The notes below the pieces were generated by a model. The model searched no databases, was not told the origin of the DNA, and saw nothing but the letters and a program-made list of their open reading frames with translations. 64,000 nucleotides of DNA from Macrocystis pyrifera (Eukaryota > Sar > Phaeophyceae > Laminariales > Laminariaceae), in contig JASSKH010000010.1 in NCBI GenBank assembly GCA_031763025.1, positions 5,823,901 to 5,887,900 of the forward strand, read 5' to 3'. Positions 1 to 10,053 of the stretch are shown piece by piece. Position numbers and translations under genes: made by a program. Numbering within the stretch: the stretch's first letter is position 1; the number at the start of each line of letters is the position of its first letter.

Positions 1-565
1 TTTCCTCCCGCTCTGCCACAGTGAGCCCCGTCGCCCGCCTCGCGTGAAGACCGGTGCTCACCGTGGCCCTTGTTCACCAGCTCGACAAAGTTGGTGCTTA
101 GACCGCCTCGCTCTCTCTGTGGTATTTGGTTTCGTCGATAATAAGCACCGCTTCAAATTTATTTTGCATATCCAAACGACCCTTATATCTTCGTGCATCG
201 TACAACCGGAACCACACCAGGAGGCCAGACAGAGCCCATTCATGCTTCCCTCGTGTCTCGAGGCACACGCGACGCCTTGCCACGAAAACGGCGACTGCGC
301 TCCTTGCAACCTCCCCTCTACCCACCACCATCTGCTGACAACCGCGACGGTGCCGCGCTCGCCCGCGGTACCGTGGTCGGAGTACACGCACGCACACGAA
401 ATGAAAGAAGAAGAAGAAAAAAGGACCGAAAGTGCCAAGAGAAAGAGAGAAAACAAAGAACCGCTGGAAAGGTCTGGCAAGTAATAAAAGGAGGCGATTT
501 CCAAGTGGGAGCTTTGAGAGACCAAGGATGTACCATCCGAGCACGCTCAGAGAGTGAGATATCTA
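1..565 (+). repeat. Tandem block, copy 1 (starts before the window)
   Basis: This stretch aligns with 1090-1510 and then 2400-2565, so a block of roughly half a kilobase is present twice in direct orientation. Shared landmarks are GCCAGACAGAGCCCATTCAT (here at 222, again at 1323) and the CTCGTGTCTCGAGGCAC segment that follows. The left end is cut by the window edge. No intact gene is visible; overlapping open frames on both strands are low-complexity and mutually shadowing. A weak resemblance to a decayed histone H3 gene is discussed among the findings. Confidence 0.75.
415..565 (+). promoter_or_regulatory. Conserved TATA-like segment, copy 1
   Basis: About 150 bp ending block copy 1 match 2415-2565 at roughly 85-90 percent by eye, the best conserved part of the duplicated block. 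In copy 2 the segment has a clean TATAAAAGG; here the same place reads TAATAAAAGG. The motif GAGCACGCTCAGAGAGTGAG lies about 60 bp downstream in both. TATA-box plus start-region layout is inference; no gene is recognised downstream. Confidence 0.3.
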
Positions 566-1089
566 CAAGTAGTTATAAGGCGCTTCGCTCCACCGGCGGC
601 CTACGCCGCCCGCTACGCTCGCTCAGGAAGAAACTGTACATCAAACTATGCAAAGCGGACAGAGGTCCATGATTGAATATGGTTTTTCATGGTGATTGTA
701 GTTGCAAACTGGCAACTTGATATTGCAAAGAGTCCCGCCTTCATGCTCCAGGAGAAAACAGCTAGGACGCCACATACGCTTTGCGTCCCCTGCGGTTGCG
801 CCCGCTACGCTCGCTCACATGTCGCACGTATGTACATACCCCAGGTAGGGTATTACTTTCTTCTTTTGATATGCTGTATGTCTGCACTTGTATGAACAAA
901 AGAGAATGCACAGAACCGCAAAACCACTGAAAATGAAAAAAAACAAATTCGGAAAGAAACAAAATTGCCGTTCCCTATCTGATTGGAACACCCTAGACCG
1001 TCAAACAGAAAAAAAGAAACAAAATGAACAGCAGAGCCTCGTACGCCGCCCGCCCCTCTCGAGATCGCCTCGCAACCGATTCGGTCCGG
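566..1089. other. Linker between block copies; contains a 19-bp exact repeat
   Basis: No gene is supported here. A GC-rich 19-mer, CGCCCGCTACGCTCGCTCA, occurs at 607-625 and again exactly at 799-817. The rest is A-rich (around 920-1030) with no open frame showing a recognisable domain. Confidence 0.5.
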
Positions 1090-1516
1090 GTAAATCTTTC
1101 TTCCCTCTCTGCCACATTGAGCCCCGACGCCCGCCTCGCGTGAAGCCCGGTGCCGTCACCGTGGCCGTCGTTCGCCAGCTCGACAATGTTGGTGCTCAGA
1201 CTGCGTACCTCTCTCTTTGAGCTTCAAGCCCGGTCGCAAAATAAGCACCGCTTGATTCTTATCTTGCAATCCCGAACGACCCTCATAAAGTCGTAGATAC
1301 TCTATCAAAATCCACAAATGGAGGCCAGACAGAGCCCATTCATGCTTCCCTCGTGTCTCGAGGCACCCTCGACGCCTGACCACGAAAACGGCGACCGCGC
1401 TCCTTTCAACCCCTCTCTATCCGCCACCATCCGCCGACACCCGCGACGGCGCCGGGTTCGCTTGCGACGCCGTGCTCCGAGTACACGCACGCACACGAAA
1501 CGAAAGAAGAAAAAAG

Positions 1517-2397
1517 TGTTTTTGTCAAAATCAGGTATACCTGGCCACTTTTGTGCCAAAAACAGTTACATACTGAAATCAAGTACAAAACACAACCAGG
1601 AGACCTGCTATTGGCCAAGCTGACATTGTAACTGATTTTGGCACGAAAAGACCAAGGTACACCCGATGTTTTCTACTCTGTCTAGCTTTCAACTGATTTT
1701 GGCCAACTTTGAACCAATCAGAGAGGCCATACGTACAGTGTGTTTTCTCTCCGTCTGCGTCTGCCCTCCCTCTGTTGAAATTCTTCTGTATTGACGTATA
1801 AACTCTGTACTCGTACGTCGTACGTGAAATACGTATATACACGCATACATGCGTACGCTGGTTTCACTTTTTCTCCTTCGGGGTGTGCGATATGCTTCAG
1901 TTAATAATAGTTGTGTGTTGTGTGTACTCTGTTGTTTTCTATGTTCACAGTTCACAGCAGTCTTTACAGCACCATGGACACCCGGCGTTTCGTCTGCACC
2001 ACCCCGCGTCGAGGTGGTCTCAGGTTTGGTACGGCAAGATAATTTCGTGCCGAGCAGGCGGTTCCGCGAGGACGGTCTGGAAGCTTTAAAGCTGTCAACG
2101 GAGGGGGGGCGCCAGAGTAAATACTCTTGGCGCTCCCGCCGTGGCGAAACAAACGAAGCATATTAATAGTGACTCTTTGCAGGCCCAAGTGAAGTCCGTG
2201 GTACCTACACCCTGAAGAAAACAAAACAATTCAGATTTTGGAGGCCATGTGGCACACTCAATGCTTTAGGCGCATTCTTTTTTTAACGGATTGTCATGGA
2301 CATCACACCGCTCGTGGCGCGCGTTTTTTACTTGGTTTTGAGATATACCTGATTTTGGCTCAAACGGATCAGGTATACCTGATTTTGGCATTTGCCC
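1517..2397. mobile_element. 881-bp non-autonomous DNA element with 10-bp target duplication
   Basis: The segment is absent from block copy 1. It is flanked by the exact 10-mer AAGAAAAAAG at 1507-1516 and 2398-2407, while the empty copy has the sequence once (near 411-420). Near its ends lie inverted copies of CAAAATCAGGTATACCTG (1526-1543 and, reversed, 2370-2387), with another GATATACCTGATTTTGGC at 2342-2359. Inside is a near-perfect hairpin, 1553-1570 against 1627-1644. A 9-11 bp duplication and imperfect termini fit Mutator-like elements, but the flank is A-rich and the family is not proven. No transposase is visible. Confidence 0.6.
1553..1644. repeat. Hairpin inside the 881-bp insertion
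   Basis: The left arm GTGCCAAAAACAGTTACA and the right arm TGTAACTGATTTTGGCAC are reverse complements with one mismatch. They could fold as an 18-bp stem over a ~56-base loop. The right arm shares the ACTGATTTTGGC motif seen several times in the same insertion, so it is probably part of that element's subterminal repeats. Confidence 0.6.
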
Positions 2398-2414
2398 AAG
2401 AAAAAAGGAAACAA

Positions 2415-2565
2415 GGACTGAAATGTGCCAAGAGAAATGGACAAAACAAAGACCCGCCGGGAAGGTCCGGCAAGTATAAAAGGAGGCGATTCCCAAGTGG
2501 GAGCTCTGAGAGGCCAGAAATGTACCAACCGAGCACGCTCAGAGAGTGAGATATCTATATGTAGT
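2415..2565 (+). promoter_or_regulatory. Conserved TATA-like segment, copy 2
   Basis: This copy carries GTATAAAAGG at about 2474-2483 followed by GGAGGCGATTCCCAAGTGGG and the shared GAGCACGCTCAGAGAGTGAG. It is the counterpart of 415-565. Downstream the CATA microsatellite begins, so if this was a promoter its gene is not recognisable here. Confidence 0.35.
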
Positions 2566-2607
2566 TCTATATCGTGTCCTTTCCGTTGCTGCTCAGACTT
2601 CGTTTTA

Positions 2608-2752
2608 TCACATACATACATACTTACATACATACACATACATACATACATACATACATACATACATACATAGATACATACATACATACATACATACATA
2701 CATGCATACATACACGCGTACATACACACATACATACATACATACATGTAGT
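2608..2752. repeat. CATA tetranucleotide microsatellite
   Basis: The stretch consists almost wholly of CATA/TACA units with a few variant units (CTTA, CACA, TAGA, TGCA, CGCG). Long Met/Tyr/Val/Cys-rich frames on both strands here are by-products of the repeat and are not genes. Confidence 0.95.
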
Positions 2753-2899
2753 TATTTAATGTTCTGCGTCCAAGCTGCTTGATTTGTATAGTGTTACGCG
2801 TTTTTCATCGAATATTGTCGTGCAGCAGACAGTAGTAGTGTAGTGTACCTGTAATCTACCTTGTTGTATGATAGCTGTGATAGAGTAGCACATACAGAA

Positions 2900-3260
2900 A
2901 CGCACGAACCCGTATGAGAATCTGACATATTTGAAGTAGTGCTTGGGAATAAACCCATATGTACCATGAATCTCGTATGGTTGCACGTAGCGCTTTGGGA
3001 ATAAACCCGTATGAGAATATCTTATGATTGGGCTGCTTGAGGAATAAATCCGTATGCGAATCTTACATGGTTACGAATAGCGTTTTGGGAGTCTTCTATC
3101 AAGCGTCCGGTAGACTCGTACCTGCATGCAGGTTAGTTTTGGTCAACGTCTGGGCTGAGTTGTGTTCTGGATAAAACCCGCCCTCGCTCACTCGAGCTCT
3201 CTCTCTCGACTCGCTCGAGGAGTTTGTTCCTCGATGAAGCTTCACTACGAGGCGTGGAAT
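2900..3260. repeat. Short repeats with a GGAATAAACCCGTATG-type core
   Basis: Diverged units centred on AATAAACCCGTATG occur at about 2949, 3000 and 3043, with related units at 3420-3480. A second part, 3122-3154, is identical over 33 bp to 6602-6634, including CCTGCATGCAGGTTAGTTTT, and the similarity extends to the flanking CGCTCACTCGAG motif (3070-3222 against 6543-6697). No gene is present. Confidence 0.65.
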
Positions 3261-3261
3261 A

Positions 3262-3392
3262 GACCAATCATCTTATTTCTTTGTTGAATAGCCGCATCTT
3301 CGCTTTCTCTTCTCGATCTTGGGATGCTATCGTCATCATCCTTTTGTGTGATGTGCATCTACGACTATTCAGGGTGGGCTAGTGAGATGGAG
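3262..3392 (+). mobile_element. Scrap of the Ty3/gypsy family (plus orientation)
   Basis: The sequence GAATAGCCGCATCTTCG at about 3285 and TACGACTATTCAGGGTG at about 3360 match the reverse complement of the internal-to-3'-LTR junctions of the two larger gypsy elements in this window (near 40180-40310 and 18045-18190). It is therefore a small fossil of the same family on the opposite strand. Only this junction region is recognised. Confidence 0.6.
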
Positions 3393-3485
3393 GAGCACAT
3401 CCAGTGTATAAGAACGTACAAACCCGGATGCGAACCTCGTATGGTTGCACGTAACTCTTTGAAAATGAACCCGTACGCGAATCAC

Positions 3486-4864
3486 ATACAGAATAGGCCC
3501 GCGAATAAGAAAGAGCCAAATAAAAACAAACCAGCGCTCAGTTTTGGGTCAAAACAAAGAAACTTCCCCGAGAAAGAGACCCGGGTTTGAGAGACCAGAA
3601 AACAAAGAGCAGAATAAGAAAGAGCATCGTATGGTTCTCGTGTTCTTTTTTTCGGTGCAATACGCTGGGGAACCTACCCGGTCGTGACAAGCAGTCAACA
3701 ATAATCAATCCCGCACGAGCACGAGAATTTCGTCTGCTGAATTTTCTCTGCGTTGAAAATCTCAATACTTTTGAATCGCCCGTTTTCATTATCAACCTCA
3801 CTCAGCTGCAGCAGTTAAAGCAGCAGATACAGCAGCAGCAATACACGTCTGTCGAGCTGTCGAGCATCATACATGTTTCACCTGAGCCCTTTGACGTACA
3901 CCGCACACCTCACACCGAGCACGTACGTGAACACGAATCTGGCTCCCTCGCTCCGTCTATCTCTGCATACTGCCTCTACCTGGCCAATAGAAGCAATAAT
4001 AGTAGATAGATACCCTCAACCGTGTAAAATACGTAGCTGTACATTTTACAAAATCATCAGTATAGTCGTAGTAGTATAGTAGTATAGTATCAGGCAGTTT
4101 GTGGCGTGCATGCTGCTTCTACCTTTACTACAGTACATCTATCTGCGTGGTGGTTGTAGTGGTGTACATTAACAGTGACAGTATAGTAGTCATGCCCCCA
4201 ACTCATGGTACCACTTGCATGCTACGTCGCCGTTGTATCGAAGTTTTAGTATTATAGGAACAACATAGTAGTAGTAGGTATTGTACTGTAATATTTACTC
4301 ATGCTGCTTCTACCTGTACTGCATCTGTGTATTACTGGCGGTGGTGTAAATATAATAGGAACAGTATTACATATAGCAGTCATGCCCCAATCCATGGTAC
4401 CGTGTGGTTATTTGACCTCTCTGAGGTTGTCTGTATATTGTGTGAGCGTTTGGTCAGCAGTAGTACTTACTACTAGTATAGTTAGTAGTCGTAGTAGCAG
4501 TACTGTAGTAGTAGTGTAGCAGGCAGTATTTTGTAGAGTGTATGCTGCTTCTACCTGTACTACATCTACGTAGTAGTGGGAGTGGTGTATAGTGACGGTA
4601 TACATAATAGTCAACCTATGCTACCGCGTGCAAGTAGTAAAGTATCCACCACAGAAAGAATAGCTTAGTTCCTGCCGACTACTAAATTAATAATTATTAC
4701 TCTTCCCTCCGAGCAACGCGCTATCCCATGGCTCCCGTTTCCGCCAAGAACAGCTATACGGGTGTACCTGTGACTCCCTTTTCGCCTTGCGATGCCCCCG
4801 GGATTTCACGTTACTCACAATCCGAAGGAGAACCTTGTATAACTATACAGAATAGGCCCGCGAA
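3486..4864 (+). repeat. R1 repeat, copy A, with 20-bp flanking direct repeats
   Basis: The body 3506-4844 is flanked by the identical 20-mer ATACAGAATAGGCCCGCGAA at 3486-3505 and 4845-4864. Its middle and right parts match copy B (38862-39676 plus 42653-43125) and copy C (60340-61495). Inside are several diverged subunits sharing CATGCTGCTTCTACCT and GTCATGCCCCAA. All three copies end on the right just after an AACCTTGTA/GCCTTGTA motif. A shared right end with different left ends and a long target duplication suggest target-primed insertion, as for LINE- or SINE-type elements; no reverse transcriptase is seen. Confidence 0.65.
4060..4525. repeat. TAG-rich microsatellite runs inside R1 copy A
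   Basis: Runs of GTAGTAGTATAG-type sequence occur around 4064-4090, 4268-4284 and 4455-4520. They recur at the equivalent positions of R1 copies B (about 42735-42795) and C (about 61125-61170), so they belong to the repeat unit. Confidence 0.7.
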
Positions 4865-4957
4865 ACGTTTGGGTAGGTAGCTCGGTCGAGCGTCTCGACA
4901 CCATGCCAGACTATCGGCGCCGCCTTTTGGGAAAGACGGGAACATCTGTGACTGCAG

Positions 4958-5852
4958 ACGGGACGGGAGATAAACTCATCCACCTGGAGGGCCTGTCGAG
5001 TCCCTACACGTTCGAGTTCGGACGATGAGAACGGAGACGACGAGCATGGACACCAGGAGAACGACGACAGGGACACCGCGTCGCGCGACGACGACAGTGA
5101 CGGTTAGCTCATACTGTACCGTCTTGACCGGGTATATTTATCGTTGTCAACATATTGTTCGGTCGTATAATTTCAGGAATTCAGTGGTTTTTGTGTCATG
5201 CAGTGCCGTATCGTTTGAGATTATTTCTATTGCTTTTTTTTGTCTTCTATTTTCGTGTTAACTTGCCGAATATTGGTACGTATAGCAGAATACAAGTAAG
5301 TACTGTACAGTGTCGTTTTAAGATATTATTTGTTTCATATCTCGAGTTCTGTCTTTTAGTTCCGCGTTAGATTGTCATGTTCGCTCATGTCCTTTCGCAA
5401 ATCCTCCTTGTTAATTTCGCTCATATTATTAGGTTTCGCAGACGATGCCGTCCGTGACGACGCAATGGCTCGCTTTGATGACGACTATGACCTGGGACCG
5501 ACAGAGAAGATGGTCCCCATGGAGATCTCACGTGGCTTTCGTCTTCTGGCGAGTGAGGCAATGGTGCTAGGTGGCTCGCTAGTGCGACGTGGTCGTTATC
5601 GTGAGGCTTGGGTTGAGCTGGTTTGAGGCGAGGATTGCACCTAAAGAACAGGAACGTACACTCCATGTATACGACTACCGTGCGGTGCTTGAGCATGACG
5701 AGAGCACCCGTAGCATGAAATTGCCGCTGGAGTTGTACGATACAGACAAGCAAGCCACCGTAGGCGCGTGGGTGCTGCTCGAGGCGAATTTCGCACCGCT
5801 TCAACACGCCCCGGGTGCGGATCCGACTCTGCGCGTCATGAGCAGGTCGTAA
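4958..5852 (+). pseudogene. Probable spliced host gene, acidic, with one frame change
   Basis: An exon-like segment 4958-5102 begins after TGTGACTGCAG and encodes an acidic tract (SSSDDENGDDEHGHQEND). A weak donor (GTTAGC) at 5103 and a good acceptor (GGTTTCGCAG, AG at 5440-5441) would join it in phase to 5442, giving DDAVRDDAMARFDDDYDLGP and onward. Near 5610-5625 the coding pattern moves to another frame, which continues WFEARIAPKEQERTLHVYDY and ends at a stop at 5850-5852. The frame change makes a pseudogene or a sequencing indel likely. The last ~75 residues, with W, E and an HVYDY strand, recall Tudor/Agenet-like reader folds only loosely; I do not assign a family. No upstream exon or start codon was identified. 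Confidence 0.45.
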
Positions 5853-6510
5853 AGGCCACTATCCCCCAATGTTCGCCATACCGACACTGTGCCTTGATAT
5901 AGCTGTTGATATTTTCAGTACTGATGTAGTACCTGGTATACAATACGGCGAGTAAAGATACTTTGAATTCAGCGGCAACACAAAGAGACACGGGACAGTG
6001 CGGATGTTGTTGATGGCCTGCATGAATGAAGTACGCGCAAGTATCTAGATTGGCTACATTAAGTTTCGTTGACAAGTTATTTACACTTGGCAGTTTGTTG
6101 TTGGTGGCTGCAGGTAGCAGGTTTAGTGGGCCACTCCAAGCACTCACTGCCACCGAGAAATCGAGGCAAGGGTCACCCTTTCCGAATATCCGGCGTAAGT
6201 AACAAAAATTAACATAAGAAAAAATATTTTCAACCTGTGATGGATAAGAAACCTGATTTAAGAAAAAGACCTGGCCTTGAGCAACAAACAAGAGTATGAG
6301 GCTCACTCGAATCATCACCTCGTTGTTGGCGGTCCTATTCTGTATGAGTCGACATGCCCAAGTGCCGGTGGTAACATCAGCCGGCTTCACTGTTGCAACG
6401 TGAGCGACGGATTTAATCGACACACGTATTATCAAGTGGAAGTGTGGTGATCTCAAGCTTTAATATCCACCTATCCCCCAGAGGAAAAAACGAAAAGAAG
6501 TTCCACTCAG
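5853..6510. other. No supported gene; long uninterrupted minus frame
   Basis: A 206-codon open frame covers 5836-6456 on the minus strand. It has no recognisable motif, its composition is not that of the nearby exon, and it overlaps the end of the plus-strand gene. I treat it as possible 3' flank or intron rather than a gene. Confidence 0.4.
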
Positions 6511-6542
6511 CGCTTTGCGAACAAACTCGTAGGCGAATTGTC

Positions 6543-6697
6543 ACGGTTACACGCAGCGTTTTGGGAAGCGTCATTATAGGAACGTCCCGGTAGCCTCGTC
6601 CCTGCATGCAGGTTAGTTTTGGTCAACGTCTGGACTAAGGTGTGGTCCCGACAAAGCCCACCCTCGCTCACTCGAGCCCTCTCTGTCAACTCACTTG
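6543..6697 (+). repeat. Second copy of the 3070-3222 repeat
   Basis: Bases 6602-6634 are identical to 3122-3154, and the surroundings match more loosely, including AGCGTTTTGGGA on the left and CCCTCGCTCACTCGAGC on the right. The repeat lies directly before a short coding-like stretch. Confidence 0.7.
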
Positions 6698-6796
6698 AAG
6701 GGCAAGAATAAGAAGATTGCGAACTACAAGCAGCGTGCTCTATCCAACATCAACATCCCTGTGTCTCTTACCCGTTTATACAACTTCTTCACTTAG
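6698..6796 (+). CDS. Short coding-like 3' exon, unknown
   Basis: The frame reads KGKNKKIANYKQRALSNINI, then PVSLTRLYNFFT and a TAG stop at 6794-6796. The residue mix (alternating basic, polar and hydrophobic) looks more like real protein than most frames nearby. The frame stays open upstream through the repeat, so the true start or splice acceptor cannot be fixed; TTGAAG at 6695-6700 ends in AG. No family recognised. Confidence 0.25.
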   Translation, partial: KGKNKKIANYKQRALSNINIPVSLTRLYNFFT

Positions 6797-9030
6797 CGTA
6801 TCCAACTATCGTGTCATTTTGAGGCCACGGCAGAACGAGAAGGAAGCTCTTGTCGAGCACGCGCGCGTAGGCGCCATATACAAACGACTTGAGTGATAAG
6901 TAGTAAAAACACCTCCCCGCTATATTTCGGTTGAAACTTATACTACCAGGTACAAACTAACAAGAGTCCAGGACATTGTTTTAATTTTCTTATTTTTTTT
7001 TACCTTTTTCAGGGCCAATAATTTACTCCACAAGGGACGGCTACCCCCCTCTCCCACAGATGGCGGGACCCCCCTCCCCGTGCTCAATGTGTGCGTCAAC
7101 AAATCCTTGAGGATTGATCGAACAACGTAGCAACTCCCGCAAGGTGTCGACAACCTCTCAAGTCGATACGCGTGATGGTGTGCTATATTGTTCATGTTCA
7201 ATGCCGCCACAAGGATTGTGTTAACGTCTCCCTTATGCCAGTGGAGGCCTCGGCCGCCTGCGTATCTCTCACAGCATCGTATTTTACCTGTCCGCGTTCG
7301 TTTCGGCTTCGTCATTCGGCGACCGCAGAAGGTCCGCCAAGAAATCCGCAAACGTATGGTGAAAGCCGCTTTTTGTTCGCGTATTGTAGCATGGTACTTG
7401 GTCCCGGTGCACGAGGCGAGGAAATTGTCCGGGTTTTCTACCTCTTGGTGGCTCTGGCCGGCAACGTCGAGCACACGCAAATACCTCGTGAGTCGTTTCT
7501 GGCCGCGTATGACTACTGCCTGATGCACTCGACACCCTCAAACATCCCTTAAAACCTGTGACCCAATTTCGTGAGCTGTCGTTGCTCGTGAGAGGGTATA
7601 CCTCTCCGCAAGTGAAGTGTCAACGTTTAAGTTGGGTGCCGGCTTGGCTCTTCTCGTGTCTTCCGACATTCGACCATTTCCGACGACTACAGCACCCCAA
7701 CGTTGAGTTGTAGGCCCCGTCGAGAGCATGCCGACGTCCACCCTGGAGAGAGTCACAAGTTGCCACTGACGAAACAATAACTTTACCGATACACCCGCTC
7801 TCTGCGAAGGCACGAACCATCGTAAGGTCCAAATGCACCGTGCCGAAACAGCATCGTAACCAACTGCACCGAACAGTGCCTTGAGATGAGAGTCTCCTAG
7901 AAACTACGGGACTAGGGGTGGATGATATCGTCATTCCATGAAAACGCAGCACGCTCAGTCTTTGAGCGCGTAGTCATTACAAGTCGGCCGCTCTCGTACA
8001 AGTCTTCTCACGGAAATAATCTGTTTCGTAGTTACGCTGAGAATTGCCACATGTCGTTCCTCTCCCCGCTGGATTGTAGGCTACATATTTTTCTTGGATT
8101 TTTATCGTGTACAAGCGACAACGACATTGAGGGTTTGTTTATCGGGGCGTTTGCCTAGGCCATGATATTGGCCTTCGTCTGCTTCGTCATAATTCACTGT
8201 TCCGCCCATCACTATCATATCATGATACCGTACGTACGATACCACATGGCACTACATATCATTGGCCGTGGTAATACGCTGTAGAACCTCATACCCAACA
8301 GGAAAAGTAAGGTTTCAAGTTAAAGAAATCGACTCTCCCACCCCCCCTCGAGAAGGGATTTTTTCTTGTAAACCAATAGCCTGCAGAAAGCGCCTAGCGT
8401 GCGTATGCCAAATTCGACATTAGTCGACAAGCTAAAAGTATGTTAAGTAGATCTCGCGATAAAAACGAATGTGCGACCTATAGCGGGGAAGGGAAAGGAG
8501 AGCCAGCCATGTGACCTTAGATCTTAGTGAACAAACGGAGGGAGCTGGAGAAAACAGTAGGGAGGATGGAGAAGCAAAACCTGCAGTAAACATGAGTCAT
8601 GGCCACGGCTCCGCCCGTGGCGACATAGCCCTCTCTTGTGGTCTCGCCTATGCGTGCCGCTTCATGATATCCACCCAGGCAGAAGGCCACATATACCTCA
8701 TATGCCGTCGCAACGCGCGCACACGCACTGTATCGACTCTCGAATCCCGTGCACGCCTCCAGCTACCCACACGTTTCTCTTAGAAGAAAACATTCTTCGG
8801 AGACACGGCTGCGCGACGGCGGACGACGCCCCAACGCAACCCCCGAGAAACCCGACTGCGTCTGGCACTTCCCCCACCCGCGTTCGTCCCGTTTGACCGG
8901 CACAGGAGCTTCCATCACTGACCGTTACCGTACATAGCCGCTTCAACAGGGGTTATACAGACAGAAGCGAAGGGCCCGTGACCTCACTCCGCACTAGATC
9001 GAGTTTCGCCCACGCTCACCCCATAATCCG
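6797..9030. other. No supported gene
   Basis: Open frames exist on both strands (for example minus 6938-7528 and plus 7172-7552) but none shows a recognisable domain and the two strands compete for the same bases. The plus-strand frame ending at 7552 (EEIVRVFYLLVALAGNVEHT) is the most protein-like and could be an exon after the acceptor-like CTCTCACAG near 7264-7272. The rest is unremarkable. Confidence 0.35.
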
Positions 9031-9273
9031 ATGCCGTTGCAGCTCCATCCGTGCGTAGCGCAAGAGCGCAGAACACGCCCGCCAGCCACGTCCAACTGGC
9101 TCTGTGACCGTCTCGGTAAAAAAATCAGAGAAGAGGAGTCTGACGGGTGGGCATCGTGTGAAACTGCGCACGAGTTCTACCGGCATTGGGCAGTCAAGAC
9201 GAGTTTCCGGTACAGCCGTGATCGGCGTTTCGTCCTGGGGGTGCGGTTGGTCGGAGCGGACGACGTGGTCTAG
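9031..9273 (+). CDS. Coding-like open frame, unknown
   Basis: The 80-codon frame includes LCDRLGKKIREEESDGWASC and HEFYRHWAVKTSFRYSRDRR, a mix of charged and aromatic residues that looks protein-like, and ends at TAG. A 154-codon frame covers it on the minus strand, so coding direction is uncertain. No domain, signal peptide or splice sites decide the matter. Confidence 0.25.
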   Translation: MPLQLHPCVAQERRTRPPATSNWLCDRLGKKIREEESDGWASCETAHEFYRHWAVKTSFRYSRDRRFVLGVRLVGADDVV

Positions 9274-10053
9274 GCCAAGCGTGCTTTCCCTTTGGTGAAG
9301 ACCCGTCGTGGTGGTTATCCAGGCTGCCGCGTGTGCCCTCATCAGGCTTAAGCACGTTGCGCTAGCTCTAGCAATTGGCATAAGTACGACTGGACGCGGG
9401 CAACGGCGAGTTGGCGAGCACAGCGTCAGGAGGAGGAACAGAGAGCGGGCCCACTTACTGCGCGAACCGCATGTGAGCATTTAACATCTAGGCGAAGGTC
9501 ACGGTTTCCCAACACGCTTAAAACACCCCACGACACGGATCTAGAGAGGAGAGGTATGTTGTTGAGGGTGTGCTCGCAAAATATGGTTGCCGCAGATTGC
9601 AATCGGGCATGGAGGGCGGCCACCCGTCCAGGAAATAATACGATCATCACCGATCTCGGCCACGAGGCCAACAACAAGAACCGCACCTAGAGCGTGACGT
9701 ATGCACGGAATCATGTCAGGGACAACGTGTGGGCTGTATTTGTGCATTAGGCCCATGCGGTATCACATCGGAGGCGCTGGTGACACGAAGCTGGGTGGTT
9801 CCGGGCGGCGTCGCGTGAACGCCATCTCTGAACTAAAATTGTATGTTCGCCACAGATTCTCAGAGGTCGGAAGGCGGGTCAACTTGACGCAACCGCTTTT
9901 TTTAAGGACGCACATGTTTCCAGAGACTCGTGTCGTCGGTCCACTGGGACGACTGGACGTGGCACTTTCGCGCATCGCATTATCTCGCGAAGTAAAAGGT
10001 CGGTCGGTGAGGTGTTCTACTAATCACCCGAGGAATTTATCGAGATGAGATGT
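9274..10053. other. No supported gene
   Basis: Several overlapping frames on both strands (plus 9701-10048; minus 9763-9975) have no recognisable motif. Base composition is unremarkable and no repeats were found. Confidence 0.4.

Larger units (their letters stand above)
1090..2570 (+). repeat. Tandem block, copy 2 (interrupted by an insertion)
   Basis: This is the second copy of the block at 1-565. Bases 1090-1516 align with the start of copy 1, and 2398-2565 align with its end. The intervening 1517-2397 has no counterpart in copy 1 and is annotated separately as an insertion. The two copies differ at many positions, so the duplication is not recent. Confidence 0.75.

Noticed and set aside
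2328-2782. Met/Tyr/Val/Cys- and Thr/His-rich proteins on both strands
   Set aside because: By-products of the CATA microsatellite.
5836-6456. Minus-strand 206-codon open frame
   Set aside because: No motif, no splice support, overlaps a better plus-strand gene; length alone is not convincing in a 64-kb six-frame scan.
6938-7528. Minus-strand 196-codon frame with a KGDVNTILVAALNMNNI stretch resembling the RDxNAAxNI end of TnpB/Fanzor nucleases
   Set aside because: The expected zinc-ribbon Cys pairs and the upstream RuvC motifs are absent, and the plus strand of the same bases looks at least as coding-like.
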